From Anaerolineaceae bacterium (GTDB lineage: Bacteria; Chloroflexota; Anaerolineae; Anaerolineales; Anaerolineaceae): a stretch of 13,312 nucleotides of DNA. The position numbers were made by a program, and so were the translations under genes. Positions within the stretch are counted from its first letter, which is position 1. Every line of letters begins with the position of its first letter. The DNA is taken from contig JAQTMA010000019.1 in the NCBI GenBank assembly GCA_028714615.1, positions 9,767 to 23,078 on the forward strand. The letters run 5' to 3'. The notes beneath the pieces were generated by a model, which was not told the DNA's origin, made no database searches, and worked only from the letters and a program-made list of their open reading frames with translations. Shown one piece after another: positions 6,364 to 13,312 of this stretch.

Positions 6364-7312
6364 CATAACCGTACCCACACCCACGTTACGATCCCGCTTA
6401 TCCGGAAAATTGAGCGGGAAAACAGGCACAGGCCGTAAGTTACCCCTTGGCAGGCAGTTGCTGCTCCAGTTGATGCTTCTGCTCATTGCTTTCGTCGTGC
6501 TGTTTCCCATCCTGTGGATCTTCAGCCTTTCTCTGGATCCGCGCGGTATCACCCGGCCGACCGAGCTGCGCTTGATTCCGCAAGGAGCTTCCCTCCAGGC
6601 TTATAAGGATATCATCGCGAAACCGACCAACAACCCGGTAACCCTTCCTCAATTGTTCCTCAACAGTGTAAAACTGGCAGGCGGGACCACGTTAGCAGCG
6701 GTTTTCATCGGAATTTTTGCTGCATACGCCTTTTCTCGATTCCGCTTTGCTGGTCGCCAGGTCTTGATGATCGGGGTGATCACAGTGCTGATGTTGCCCT
6801 CCATTGCCACCTTACCGGCGTTGTTTGTCTTGCTTAATAAAGTTCAGCTTGCCGCCGGTGGGTTTAAATTTAACCTGCGCGATTCCTTACTCGGAGTCGG
6901 TCTCGCCATGACTTCTGGCGCCCTACCATTTGCGATTTGGAATTTGAAAGGTTTCCTGGATACCATACCAAAAGAACTGGAAGAAGCCGCGTTGATCGAT
7001 GGCGCTAATGCGAATCAAACCTTTTTCCGTATCATTCTTCCGTTAGCGGTGCCCGCCCTGGCCGTTACAGCCTTTGTTGGGTTTATGGGTGGTTGGACGG
7101 AGTTCGCCATCTCCTGGCAGTTCCTGACCAACCCGAAGGATTTTACCCTGACGATGGCCCTGTGGAATATGACCGGCCAATATGCCGGTAGTATTCCCTG
7201 GTCACATTTCGCTGCGATGTCAATCATCATTGCCCTACCGGTGTCGATCGTGTATCTGATGCTGCAGAAATACATCGTTAGCGGCCTGACCATCGGTGGC
7301 GTCAAGGGATAA
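6356..7312 (+). CDS. Sugar ABC transporter permease (MalG-like)
   Basis: This 318-residue protein is the second membrane subunit of the importer. About 35 polar, basic residues precede the first span (L-M-L-L-L-I-A-F-V-V-L-F-P-I-L-W). Further spans include L-A-A-V-F-I-G-I-F-A-A-Y-A-F-S-R-F, I-G-V-I-T-V-L-M-L-P-S-I and I-I-I-A-L-P-V-S-I-V-Y-L-M-L. The phrase A-A-Y-A-F-S-R-F is typical of MalG-type subunits. The EAA loop is E-A-A at 210-212 with Gly216, then I-I-L-P-L-A-V-P-A. The C-terminus ends in G-L-T-I-G-G-V-K-G, a MalG-like tail. The start is the ATG at 6356, with GGAGAG just upstream inside the end of the previous gene. The next gene follows after 19 bp, so one transcript is likely. Confidence 0.92.
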   Translation: MSSITVPTPTLRSRLSGKLSGKTGTGRKLPLGRQLLLQLMLLLIAFVVLFPILWIFSLSLDPRGITRPTELRLIPQGASLQAYKDIIAKPTNNPVTLPQLFLNSVKLAGGTTLAAVFIGIFAAYAFSRFRFAGRQVLMIGVITVLMLPSIATLPALFVLLNKVQLAAGGFKFNLRDSLLGVGLAMTSGALPFAIWNLKGFLDTIPKELEEAALIDGANANQTFFRIILPLAVPALAVTAFVGFMGGWTEFAISWQFLTNPKDFTLTMALWNMTGQYAGSIPWSHFAAMSIIIALPVSIVYLMLQKYIVSGLTIGGVKG

Positions 7313-7331
7313 AGCGATCTTGATAATTCAG

Positions 7332-9080
7332 ATGAAGCATCCCTTCCTACGTTTGTTGGTGATTTTCTGCCTGGTTGGTTTGGTAACCGCCTGTTCTGGT
7401 GGACCTCCGCGGACTCCAACTCTTGCTCCAGAAGGTCCGGTTAAGACTCAAACTCAACAACCGGTTTTGATCCCAACCAATCCTCCGGCAACCACCTCGA
7501 TTCCAACCACCTTGCCGGTGAGGATTGTATCGCCGATCAGGGGACTGCCGCAAGGGACGGACGGATATCCCTGGTGGAATGACTCGGTCTTTTATGAAAT
7601 TTTTGTCCGGAGTTTCTACGATAGCAATGGGGATGGCATCGGGGATCTGCGCGGCCTGATTGCGAAATTAGATTACCTGAACGATAATGACCCTTCCACC
7701 CAAACAGATCTGGGAGTCAGTGCTATTTGGTTGATGCCGATCAATCCGTCACCCTCTTATCACGGGTACGACATCACCGATTATTACACGGTCAATCCGG
7801 ATTATGGTAGCCTGGATGATATGAAAGAGTTGATCCGCCAGGCGCACCGGCGCGGGATCCGCGTGATCATGGACCTGGTACCTAACCATACTTCTTCCAA
7901 GCATCCCTGGTTTATCGATGCCCAAAAGCCGGGTTCAAAATATCATGATTATTATGTCTGGGGAGGAAAAGAACACGCCGGAGACAGCCAGTGGCACCTG
8001 GGAACCAATGGCCAATACTACTACAGCTACTTCAACGCTGGTATGCCCGATTTGAACTATACCAACCCGGCGGTGACCCGCGAGATGGAAAATGTGGTGA
8101 AATTCTGGCTGAACGAGGTAGGCGTCGATGGATTTCGCATCGATGCTATCCGGAATTTGATTGAAGAGGGTTCGATCCAGGCTGATTCGGATGCAACCCA
8201 CTCGTGGTTAAAGCAGTTCCGTAAGTTTTACAAAGGCATCAATCCTCAAGCCGTGACAATAGGCGAGATCATGGGGAACACGTCTGCTGTGGTCAAATAC
8301 GTGCAGGGAGATGAGCTCGACCTGGCCTTTGATTTTGATCTCGCCCAGGCTACCGTCACATCAATTAACGTTGGCAAAGCGGCTTCGCTGAACCAGGCGC
8401 TCGATGTGGATTATCACTGGTTTAATCCCAATGAGTATGCCTCCTTCCTGACCAACCACGATCAGACCCGTTCAATGTCCCTTTTTCGCAATAACATCGG
8501 AAAAGCGAAATCTGCTATCTCGCTTTTGTTAACCTCCCCGGGTGTCCCTTTCCTCTATTACGGTGAGGAGATTGGCATGCTCGGTCAGAAACCCGATCCG
8601 GAAATCCGGACGCCGATGCAGTGGACCGCAGATAAAAATGCCGGCTTCACGTCGGGAACGCCCTGGGAAGCAGGAAACCCGGATTACCAACAAAAGAGTG
8701 TCGCGGTTATGGATGGCGATCCAGCATCGCTCTTGAATTACTATCGCACTTTGGTGAGTTTACGCAATTCTCATGCGGCTCTCCGGGTTGGAAACTTAAC
8801 TACCATTGACACGGGTAATCCGGAAGTGATTGCCTATTTGCGGGAGAGCCAAAATGAGAAAATTCTGGTGGTTGCTAACCTGAACAAAGAAGCTCAAACT
8901 TCGTACCACTTAACTCTCAAAAGTGGAGATCTCAAAGGGAATTACCAGGCCGCCCCAATCATCGGAACAGGCGCTTTTCGCAGCTTATCTGCAAATTTAC
9001 AAGGTGGCTTTGAAGCTTATCTTCCCACACCCACTCTCTTCTCAAATCAGACTCTAATTCTCCAACTCCAACAGCAATAA
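7332..9080 (+). CDS. Secreted GH13 alpha-amylase-family lipoprotein glucosidase
   Basis: This 582-residue glycoside hydrolase of family 13 acts on alpha-glucosidic bonds of starch-derived oligosaccharides. From the ATG at 7332 it has a signal peptide with lipobox L-V-T-A-C (Cys21), so it should be anchored on the outer face of the membrane, followed by a Pro/Thr-rich linker. The barrel starts near W-W-N-D-S-V-F-Y-E-I-F-V-R-S-F and N-G-D-G-I-G-D-L-R-G. Conserved regions: D-L-V-P-N-H (Asp181); G-F-R-I-D-A-I-R-N with nucleophile Asp271; G-E-I with acid/base Glu312; N-H-D with Asp377. M-P-D-L-N at 238-242 is the fifth-region signature of the neopullulanase/intermediate group (GH13_36-like) rather than the Q-P-D-L-N of oligo-1,6-glucosidases. 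A small C-terminal beta domain ends the protein. The frame is open to a GTG at 7296 overlapping the permease gene, but only the ATG puts the signal peptide at the N-terminus. It has no clear ribosome site and is probably coupled to the upstream gene. Confidence 0.93.
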   Translation: MKHPFLRLLVIFCLVGLVTACSGGPPRTPTLAPEGPVKTQTQQPVLIPTNPPATTSIPTTLPVRIVSPIRGLPQGTDGYPWWNDSVFYEIFVRSFYDSNGDGIGDLRGLIAKLDYLNDNDPSTQTDLGVSAIWLMPINPSPSYHGYDITDYYTVNPDYGSLDDMKELIRQAHRRGIRVIMDLVPNHTSSKHPWFIDAQKPGSKYHDYYVWGGKEHAGDSQWHLGTNGQYYYSYFNAGMPDLNYTNPAVTREMENVVKFWLNEVGVDGFRIDAIRNLIEEGSIQADSDATHSWLKQFRKFYKGINPQAVTIGEIMGNTSAVVKYVQGDELDLAFDFDLAQATVTSINVGKAASLNQALDVDYHWFNPNEYASFLTNHDQTRSMSLFRNNIGKAKSAISLLLTSPGVPFLYYGEEIGMLGQKPDPEIRTPMQWTADKNAGFTSGTPWEAGNPDYQQKSVAVMDGDPASLLNYYRTLVSLRNSHAALRVGNLTTIDTGNPEVIAYLRESQNEKILVVANLNKEAQTSYHLTLKSGDLKGNYQAAPIIGTGAFRSLSANLQGGFEAYLPTPTLFSNQTLILQLQQQ

Positions 9081-9114
9081 TTTGCCGGTAATGATCAAGG
9101 TGCCAGCCGATTAA

Positions 9115-9123
9115 TGATACAAT
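9115..9123 (+). promoter_or_regulatory. Candidate extended -10 promoter for the kinase gene
   Basis: TGATACAAT combines a TGn motif with TACAAT (five of six). No good -35 is present. The transcript would start near 9130, just before the ATG at 9145. No terminator was seen after the GH13 gene (9081-9114), so read-through from the sugar operon is also possible. Confidence 0.35.
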
Positions 9124-9144
9124 AGCCCTCCTGTATCTTAATGG

Positions 9145-10893
9145 ATGTTTAGGCGTATGTCAAAATCCCTGGAAGCTGCCCCAACCCTGACTGAAGAAAT
9201 CGAGTTCGTCTCTCCTCGCCCAACCGTGGAAGTCCATTTTCCGGATGGACGGGTGCTATCCGGGCCACGTAACACCCCCATTGGGGGTTTTATGACCAGG
9301 CTAAACGATCCGGACGCTGCGCCTATTGTTGGGGCAGTTGTGAATGGGGAGCTGCGAGAATTAACTTACCCGATCGAGATCGACGTTCGCGCCCGTCCGG
9401 TTACGATGGCGGATGCCGACGGGGCTCGCATCTACCGGCGATCGATCACTTTCCTGTTAGAGGTCGCTTTTGAAGACCTGTATCCCCTCGCCTCTCTTAC
9501 GATTGACCATTCGGTCTCCTCAGGAGGGTTCTATTGCCACGTCACCGGTCGCCTTCCCCTCAGTCTAGACGAGTTAAATGGCCTGGAAAGGCACATGCAC
9601 GACCTAGTCAAACAGGATCTACCATTCAAGCGCCAGATGATCCCGTTAAAAGAAGCAATCGCCTACTTCCAATCGAAAGGGCTCCACGATAAAGTCCGCC
9701 TCTTAAGCTACCGGCCAAAAGATTACCTGGTGCTTTACAGTCTTGAAGAACACCGTGACTATCAGTATGGGTACATGGTCCCATCTACCGGCTACCTGGC
9801 CTGGTTCAACCTGGTAGCAATGGGAGAAGGTTTCGTACTTCACTACCCCCGCCGCCAATCTCCTACCCAATTGCTGCCGATGCCCGAATACCCCATGCTA
9901 CTAACCTCATTCCGGCAGTATGGCGATTGGCTCGAACGTCTCGGTATCGGCAGCGTAGGCGCCTTGAACGATGCAATCAAAGAACAACGCATCCGCGAGA
10001 TCATCCTCGTCCAAGAAGCCTTACACGAGCAGCAAATTGCCGAAGTCGCGGAAGAGATCACCAACCGGCGAGACCGGGTACGCGTCATCCTTATCTCCGG
10101 GCCATCTTCTTCAGGCAAAACGACGTTTTCCAAACGATTAGCGATCCAACTCCTCGCCCAGGGATTATCACCCTTTGCGTTGGAAATGGACAATTATTTT
10201 GTCGACCGCGAAAAAACCCCTCGTGATGCAAATGGGCAAGTAGATTATGAGGCTCTGGCTGCGCTCGACCGCTCACTACTCAGCGAGCATATCCGCCGGC
10301 TCATCGTTGGCGAGCAGGTTCAGCTTCCTCACTATAACTTTAAAACAGGCGCCAGCGAACCGGGAGACCTCGTCCAGCTCCGTTCAGACCAATTACTTAT
10401 CTTAGAGGGTATCCACGGGTTGAACCCTGACCTGTTAACCAATATCCCCGCCAGCAAGACTTTTCGCATCTACGTTTCAGCCCTCACTCAGTTAAACCTG
10501 GATCGGCACAATCGCATCTCCACAACGGATACGCGCTTAATTCGCCGCATTATCCGCGATATGCGCGAGCGCGGCTATACGGCTCAGCAGACAATTTCCC
10601 GGTGGGACTCTGTCCGGCGGGGGGAGAAGAATTACATCTTTCCCTATCAGGAATTCGGAAATGTGATGTTTAACTCAGCCATCGTCTACGAGATTTCGGT
10701 AATGAAACCCTTGGTCGAACCTCTCCTTCGTCAGGTTCCTTTCGGAACCGACGAATACATTGAAGCCAAACGTTTGCTGGCTTTCCTCGAATGGTTCCTC
10801 CCGCTGGATCTTGATCTGGTACCGGATAATTCGATTTTGCGCGAGTTCGTAGGCGGCTCGATCTTACGGGATTTTAAGCTCTGGCATGGGTAG
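9145..10893 (+). CDS. Uridine-kinase-like nucleoside kinase with N-terminal TGS/ThrRS-like extension
   Basis: This is a 582-residue cytoplasmic protein. The C-terminal half (from about 310) is a P-loop kinase of the uridine kinase/phosphoribulokinase group. It has Walker A G-P-S-S-S-G-K-T-T at 319-327, then E-M-D-N-Y-F-V-D-R-E, L-P-H-Y-N-F-K-T-G, the strand L-I-L-E-G-I-H-G-L-N at about 417-426, and an Arg-rich lid R-L-I-R-R-I-I-R-D-M-R-E-R-G. Such kinases transfer phosphate to a nucleoside. The N-terminal half resembles the TGS and second-additional domains of threonyl-tRNA synthetase (V-E-V-H-F-P-D-G-R-V, then the L-T-I-D-H-S-V-S-S-G-G-F-Y-C region). This architecture is known in bacteria, usually annotated as nucleoside kinase, but what the N-terminal part does is unknown. 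Ordinary Udk is about 210 residues. The start may be this ATG or that at 9157; neither has a clear ribosome site. It ends 7 bp before a large palindrome that probably terminates its transcript. Confidence 0.85.
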   Translation: MFRRMSKSLEAAPTLTEEIEFVSPRPTVEVHFPDGRVLSGPRNTPIGGFMTRLNDPDAAPIVGAVVNGELRELTYPIEIDVRARPVTMADADGARIYRRSITFLLEVAFEDLYPLASLTIDHSVSSGGFYCHVTGRLPLSLDELNGLERHMHDLVKQDLPFKRQMIPLKEAIAYFQSKGLHDKVRLLSYRPKDYLVLYSLEEHRDYQYGYMVPSTGYLAWFNLVAMGEGFVLHYPRRQSPTQLLPMPEYPMLLTSFRQYGDWLERLGIGSVGALNDAIKEQRIREIILVQEALHEQQIAEVAEEITNRRDRVRVILISGPSSSGKTTFSKRLAIQLLAQGLSPFALEMDNYFVDREKTPRDANGQVDYEALAALDRSLLSEHIRRLIVGEQVQLPHYNFKTGASEPGDLVQLRSDQLLILEGIHGLNPDLLTNIPASKTFRIYVSALTQLNLDRHNRISTTDTRLIRRIIRDMRERGYTAQQTISRWDSVRRGEKNYIFPYQEFGNVMFNSAIVYEISVMKPLVEPLLRQVPFGTDEYIEAKRLLAFLEWFLPLDLDLVPDNSILREFVGGSILRDFKLWHG

Positions 10894-10900
10894 AAATCAA

Positions 10901-10960
10901 ATGGTCAGAATGAAAATACCTGCGCGGATCGATCCGCGCAGGTATTTTCATTCTGACCAT
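10901..10960. terminator. Exact 60-bp palindrome, likely bidirectional terminator
   Basis: Positions 10901-10930 are the exact reverse complement of 10931-10960, with no mismatch and no spacer. The outer part is ATGGTCAGAATGAAAATA and the inner part is the GC-rich CCTGCGCGGATC. On either strand the GC-rich core is followed by TATTTT and preceded by AAAATA, the layout of a two-way intrinsic terminator. It lies between the convergent kinase gene (ends 10893) and aminotransferase gene (ends 10974), as that role needs. The perfect match over 30 bp per arm is far longer than a terminator requires. Confidence 0.75.
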
Positions 10961-10973
10961 CCGGAGAGAAGGG

Positions 10974-12194
10974 CTAGATAATTGCTTCGCGCAGTACTTC
11001 CGCCAGGCGCACCATGCCCTCCTGGATTTTCTCTGATGATGCGTAGGAGAAATTCAAACGCATCGTGTTCTTTCCACCCCCGCGCGGGTGGAAAGACTCG
11101 CCAGGCACGAATGCTACCTTCTTCTCAATGGCGCACTTGAGTACCTGGGTAGCATCCAGATACTCCGGGATGGTTGCCCACAAGAACAGGCCGCCCATTG
11201 GATGGGTCCATTTCACCCCGGCAGGCATGGTTTCTTCCATCACTTCCAGCATCAGGTCGCGCCGCTCGCGGTAAAGGGCGTTGATCTTCTTAACGTGTTG
11301 ATTTAGAAAGCCGCGGTTCCCGACTTCATATGCGACGAACTGGTTGAAGGTTGCGGTATGGAGATCAGCGCCTTGCTTGGCCTGCACCAGCTTTCGAATA
11401 ACCTCTGGCGGGGCGATCACCCACGCTAGCCGAATGCCTGGAGCGAGGATCTTGGAAAATGTCGATAGGTAAATAACGTTACCCCGGTAAGTCGTTTCTG
11501 TGTTTTCTTGTAAGTGGTTATCCAGAACGAATACAGAGGGAAGGTTCTCGCCTTCATAACGGAGCTGGCCATAAGGGTCATCTTCGATAATGGGAACGCC
11601 GTAGCGGTCGGCAAGTTCGACTAATTTCAACCGCCTTTCGAGGGAAAGCGTGACCCCGGTCGGGTTTTGAAAGTTCGGTAATACGTAGATAAATTTCGGG
11701 CCGACTCGTAGAGCTTGCTCCAAAGAATCGGTCTGCATCCCGTTCTCGTCCGATGGGACCGTAATGTATTCAGCTCCATAGGCATTCCAGGCTTGCAACG
11801 CACCCAGATAGGTCGGATTCTCAACCAGTATGCGATCACCGCGGTTGATGAAGATTTTCCCTAAGAGGTCGAGCGCTTGCTGCGAACCGGAGGTGATCAG
11901 GATGTTATCCGGACAAATATCGATACCATAGCGTAACGTATGGCGGACTATCATCTCTCGTAACGGGAAGTATCCCTCGGTGGATCCGTACTGGAGAGCG
12001 ATAGGGCCGTAATTGCGTAAGACACGTTCGCACGCCTCGCCGAACTCTTCAATCGGGAAAACTTCAGGGGCAGGCATCCCCCCGCCGAATGAAATAATGT
12101 CCGGCTGTTCGGTCAATTTGAGCAATTCGCGGATTGCCGAACTTCCCATTCGTTGAGTGCGTTGTGCGTAACGATAGTCCCACGGTGTTTGCAT
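10974..12194 (-). CDS. PLP-dependent class I/II aminotransferase (LysN/2-aminoadipate-type)
   Basis: This 406-residue cytoplasmic fold-type I aminotransferase would move amino groups between amino acids and 2-oxo acids using pyridoxal phosphate. Visible landmarks: F-G-G-G-M-P-A-P-E-V-F-P near the N-terminus, Q-Y-G-S-T-E-G-Y-F-P-L-R-E, the cofactor-ring region T-S-G-S-Q-Q-A-L-D, P-N-F-Q-N-P-T-G-V, and E-D-D-P-Y-G-Q-L-R-Y. The Schiff-base lysine is Lys248 in S-T-F-S-K-I-L-A-P-G-I-R-L-A-W, and the carboxylate-binding Arg is in N-T-M-R-L-N-F-S. The pattern is that of the LysN/aromatic-aminotransferase-like group without the GntR DNA-binding domain of MocR proteins. Its exact substrate (2-aminoadipate, branched-chain, aromatic or other) cannot be fixed from sequence. 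The ATG at 12194 is preceded by AAGGAG (12204-12209, minus strand) at 9-nt spacing. It follows gcvT on the same strand, but a terminator separates them. Confidence 0.9.
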   Translation of the reverse strand: MQTPWDYRYAQRTQRMGSSAIRELLKLTEQPDIISFGGGMPAPEVFPIEEFGEACERVLRNYGPIALQYGSTEGYFPLREMIVRHTLRYGIDICPDNILITSGSQQALDLLGKIFINRGDRILVENPTYLGALQAWNAYGAEYITVPSDENGMQTDSLEQALRVGPKFIYVLPNFQNPTGVTLSLERRLKLVELADRYGVPIIEDDPYGQLRYEGENLPSVFVLDNHLQENTETTYRGNVIYLSTFSKILAPGIRLAWVIAPPEVIRKLVQAKQGADLHTATFNQFVAYEVGNRGFLNQHVKKINALYRERRDLMLEVMEETMPAGVKWTHPMGGLFLWATIPEYLDATQVLKCAIEKKVAFVPGESFHPRGGGKNTMRLNFSYASSEKIQEGMVRLAEVLREAII

Positions 12195-12214
12195 AGATTT
12201 GATCTCCTTGATCC

Positions 12215-12276
12215 TTCATAATCAGATTGGTAAGAGGTCAAGAGCCAGTTCTATTGAGCCATTGGGTGGCGCCACC
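12215..12276 (-). promoter_or_regulatory. Weak promoter candidate and 12-bp palindrome upstream of the aminotransferase gene
   Basis: On the minus strand TTGACC (12236-12241) and TATGAA (12215-12220) are spaced 15 bp, shorter than ideal, so this is only a candidate. Further upstream GGTGGCGCCACC (12265-12276) is a perfect palindrome that could be an operator. Next to it lies AGGAGG (minus strand), followed 12 nt later by a three-codon ATG-GCT-CAA-TAG frame. A promoter is expected here because the gcvT terminator lies just upstream. Confidence 0.25.
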
Positions 12277-12282
12277 TCCTTG

Positions 12283-12317
12283 AAAAATGGATGCGGACGT
12301 TTAATGTCCGCATCCAT
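12283..12317 (-). terminator. Intrinsic terminator after gcvT
   Basis: A perfect 12-bp stem (ATGGATGCGGAC at 12287-12298 and GTCCGCATCCAT at 12306-12317) with a 7-nt loop lies 11 bp after the gcvT stop codon. On the minus strand it ends in a run of five T. It should separate gcvT from the aminotransferase gene. Confidence 0.82.
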
Positions 12318-12328
12318 GGGAACCTGAT

Positions 12329-13312
12329 CTATTTCGGGAACCGGCTGACGACTACCGCCGCGGTGGGTAACGTAATTTTATCACCTACCCTTAGCTCCGC
12401 CGGTACCTTCCCGGTGGTTTTGGGGGATCCCTGGTAAATGGCGATAGGTGTCCCCTCAACTGCCGAGGTTAACTCGAGGAATGCCTGGCCGGTGAGCAGC
12501 CCTTCACTATCCACAGCACAGGAAGTGACCGCACCGATGACTCGCCCCTTTCTATCGAGTACCGGATCGCCCGAGTGAGCCATGCGGATGCCTTTTTCGG
12601 TGAATCGGAAACGCGCCACAACGCCCTTGCGGTTCTTTTCTCGTTGCACATACGCCTGGCGACCGATAAACCAGGGCTTATACACTTTCACATAGCTGCC
12701 AAAACCGGCTTCGGCTACACCCAGGTTCAGGTCGCCGCCCATTTCGTGCCCGTATAGGGGTAATCCGGCTTCTGTGCGGAGTGAATCGCGAGCGCCCAAT
12801 CCGCATGCTTTTAATCCGAATGGTTCGCCGGCTTTGAGGAGGGCATTCCACAGGTCAACCGCGCGGTCGGGGTGAACGAACAGCTCGAAGGCCATTTTCT
12901 CGCCTGTGTAACCAGTGCGCGAGACGACCAGATCAAATCCGCCAACCGTGGCTTCACACAACTCGGTCCGCTTGAGCCCTGTGATCTGCTTGCGAGTTTT
13001 TCCGTCCACGCCGAGAGTGAGGAGAATATCGCGAGATTTTGGTCCTTGCAGAGCGATATCCACGCGCATATCGGCGCCTTCCTTGGGATCGCGCAAGTTG
13101 CGCAAGGTGACACCAGCCCCAAATACGCACGCCCAAGCACGTTGGTTGTCGATCAATACCCGCCCTTCCCGAACGGAATTCAACCAGGCCCAGTCTTTAT
13201 CGTCGTTGGAAGCGTTGACCACCACCAGGTATTGGTTTTCTCCCCGGTGATAAACCAGGGTGTCATCGATCACATTCGCATCCGGGTCCAGGAAGTGGGT
13301 ATAACAAGACTC
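12329..13312 (-). CDS. gcvT: Aminomethyltransferase, glycine cleavage T-protein (GcvT), 5' end outside window
   Basis: The frame runs open through the right edge; 327 residues are visible and the N-terminus is missing. T-protein takes the aminomethyl group from lipoylated H-protein and yields 5,10-methylenetetrahydrofolate and ammonia. The visible part begins E-S-C-Y-T-H-F-L-D-P-D and continues N-V-I-D-D-T-L-V-Y. Next come N-A-S-N-D-D-K-D-W with the conserved Lys-Asp pair (Asp at visible residue 40), A-L-Q-G-P-K-S, S-R-T-G-Y-T-G-E and G-L-G-A-R-D-S-L-R-T-E-A-G-L-P-L-Y-G-H-E. The C-terminal barrel has G-A-V-T-S. A GTG at 13273 could be mistaken for the start, but coding similarity continues upstream of it. 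Oddities: extra residues around R-D-P-K-E-G-A-D-M-R before A-L-Q-G-P, and a C-terminus somewhat longer than usual (P-A-E-L-R-V-G-D-K-I). A T-protein paralogue is therefore possible. gcvH or gcvP may lie beyond the edge, but cannot be seen. Confidence 0.88.
   Translation of the reverse strand, partial: ESCYTHFLDPDANVIDDTLVYHRGENQYLVVVNASNDDKDWAWLNSVREGRVLIDNQRAWACVFGAGVTLRNLRDPKEGADMRVDIALQGPKSRDILLTLGVDGKTRKQITGLKRTELCEATVGGFDLVVSRTGYTGEKMAFELFVHPDRAVDLWNALLKAGEPFGLKACGLGARDSLRTEAGLPLYGHEMGGDLNLGVAEAGFGSYVKVYKPWFIGRQAYVQREKNRKGVVARFRFTEKGIRMAHSGDPVLDRKGRVIGAVTSCAVDSEGLLTGQAFLELTSAVEGTPIAIYQGSPKTTGKVPAELRVGDKITLPTAAVVVSRFPK

Noticed and set aside
9081..9144. Terminator searched for between the GH13 gene and the kinase gene
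   Set aside because: No stem followed by a T run was found; only a promoter-like element is present.
10091..10276. Small antisense open frames inside the kinase and other genes
   Set aside because: They lie opposite or out of frame with strongly supported coding sequence and have no ribosome site or recognisable domain.
12195..12328. Possible glycine riboswitch or T-box between gcvT and the aminotransferase gene
   Set aside because: A glycine riboswitch would sit upstream of gcvT, not after it, and the GGTGGCGCCACC palindrome does not match the T-box antiterminator pattern. The stem at 12287-12317 is explained as a terminator.
13271..13273. GTG as the start of GcvT
   Set aside because: The frame stays open to the window edge and the upstream residues (Y-T-H-F-L-D-P-D) match the T-protein pattern, so the gene is cut by the edge, not started here.

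Overview
The window looks like chromosomal DNA of a free-living, sugar-using bacterium of moderate GC content. The best guess is Chloroflexota (Anaerolineae-like). This rests on the long Pro/Thr/Ala-rich linkers behind several lipoprotein signal peptides, an oligosaccharide ABC operon without its own ATPase, and a uridine-kinase-like protein with a long N-terminal extension. That placement is inference; there is no rRNA or other marker gene. All clear genes are intact apart from the one cut by the right edge. No transposase, integrase, phage gene, CRISPR array, tRNA or rRNA was seen.

Layout. (1) 44-1810, minus strand: a two-gene unit, an orphan PhnD-like lipoprotein followed by a SanA/DUF218 membrane protein. 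(2) 1883-2563, plus strand: a DUF4230 membrane-anchored protein, divergent from the PhnD gene and convergent, 2 bp apart, with (3) lipM, an octanoyltransferase for lipoate assembly (2566-3405, minus). (4) 3406-3922: a 517-bp gap holding a minus-strand promoter for lipM, a perfect-hexamer plus-strand promoter, a leader of about 380 nt rich in inverted repeats, and a possible 58-codon gene. (5) 3923-9080, plus strand: a maltodextrin-type operon of solute-binding lipoprotein, intrinsic terminator, two permeases overlapping by 8 bp, and a secreted GH13 lipoprotein glucosidase. (6) 9145-10893, plus strand: a uridine-kinase-like protein with an N-terminal extension. (7) 10901-10960: an exact 60-bp palindrome between convergent genes, probably a two-way terminator. 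(8) 10974-13312, minus strand: a class I/II PLP aminotransferase, a terminator, and the 3' part of gcvT.

How the parts work together. The sugar operon is coherent: the anchored GH13 enzyme would cut alpha-glucans at the cell surface, the binding protein would capture oligosaccharides, and the two permeases would import them using an ATPase encoded elsewhere. The terminator behind the binding-protein gene would let that protein be made in excess. lipM and gcvT are linked in metabolism, because glycine cleavage needs lipoylated H-protein, but they are not in one transcript. No clearly new multi-gene system is visible. The features most worth a second look are the 60-bp perfect palindrome and the structured leader, with its possible small gene, upstream of the sugar operon.
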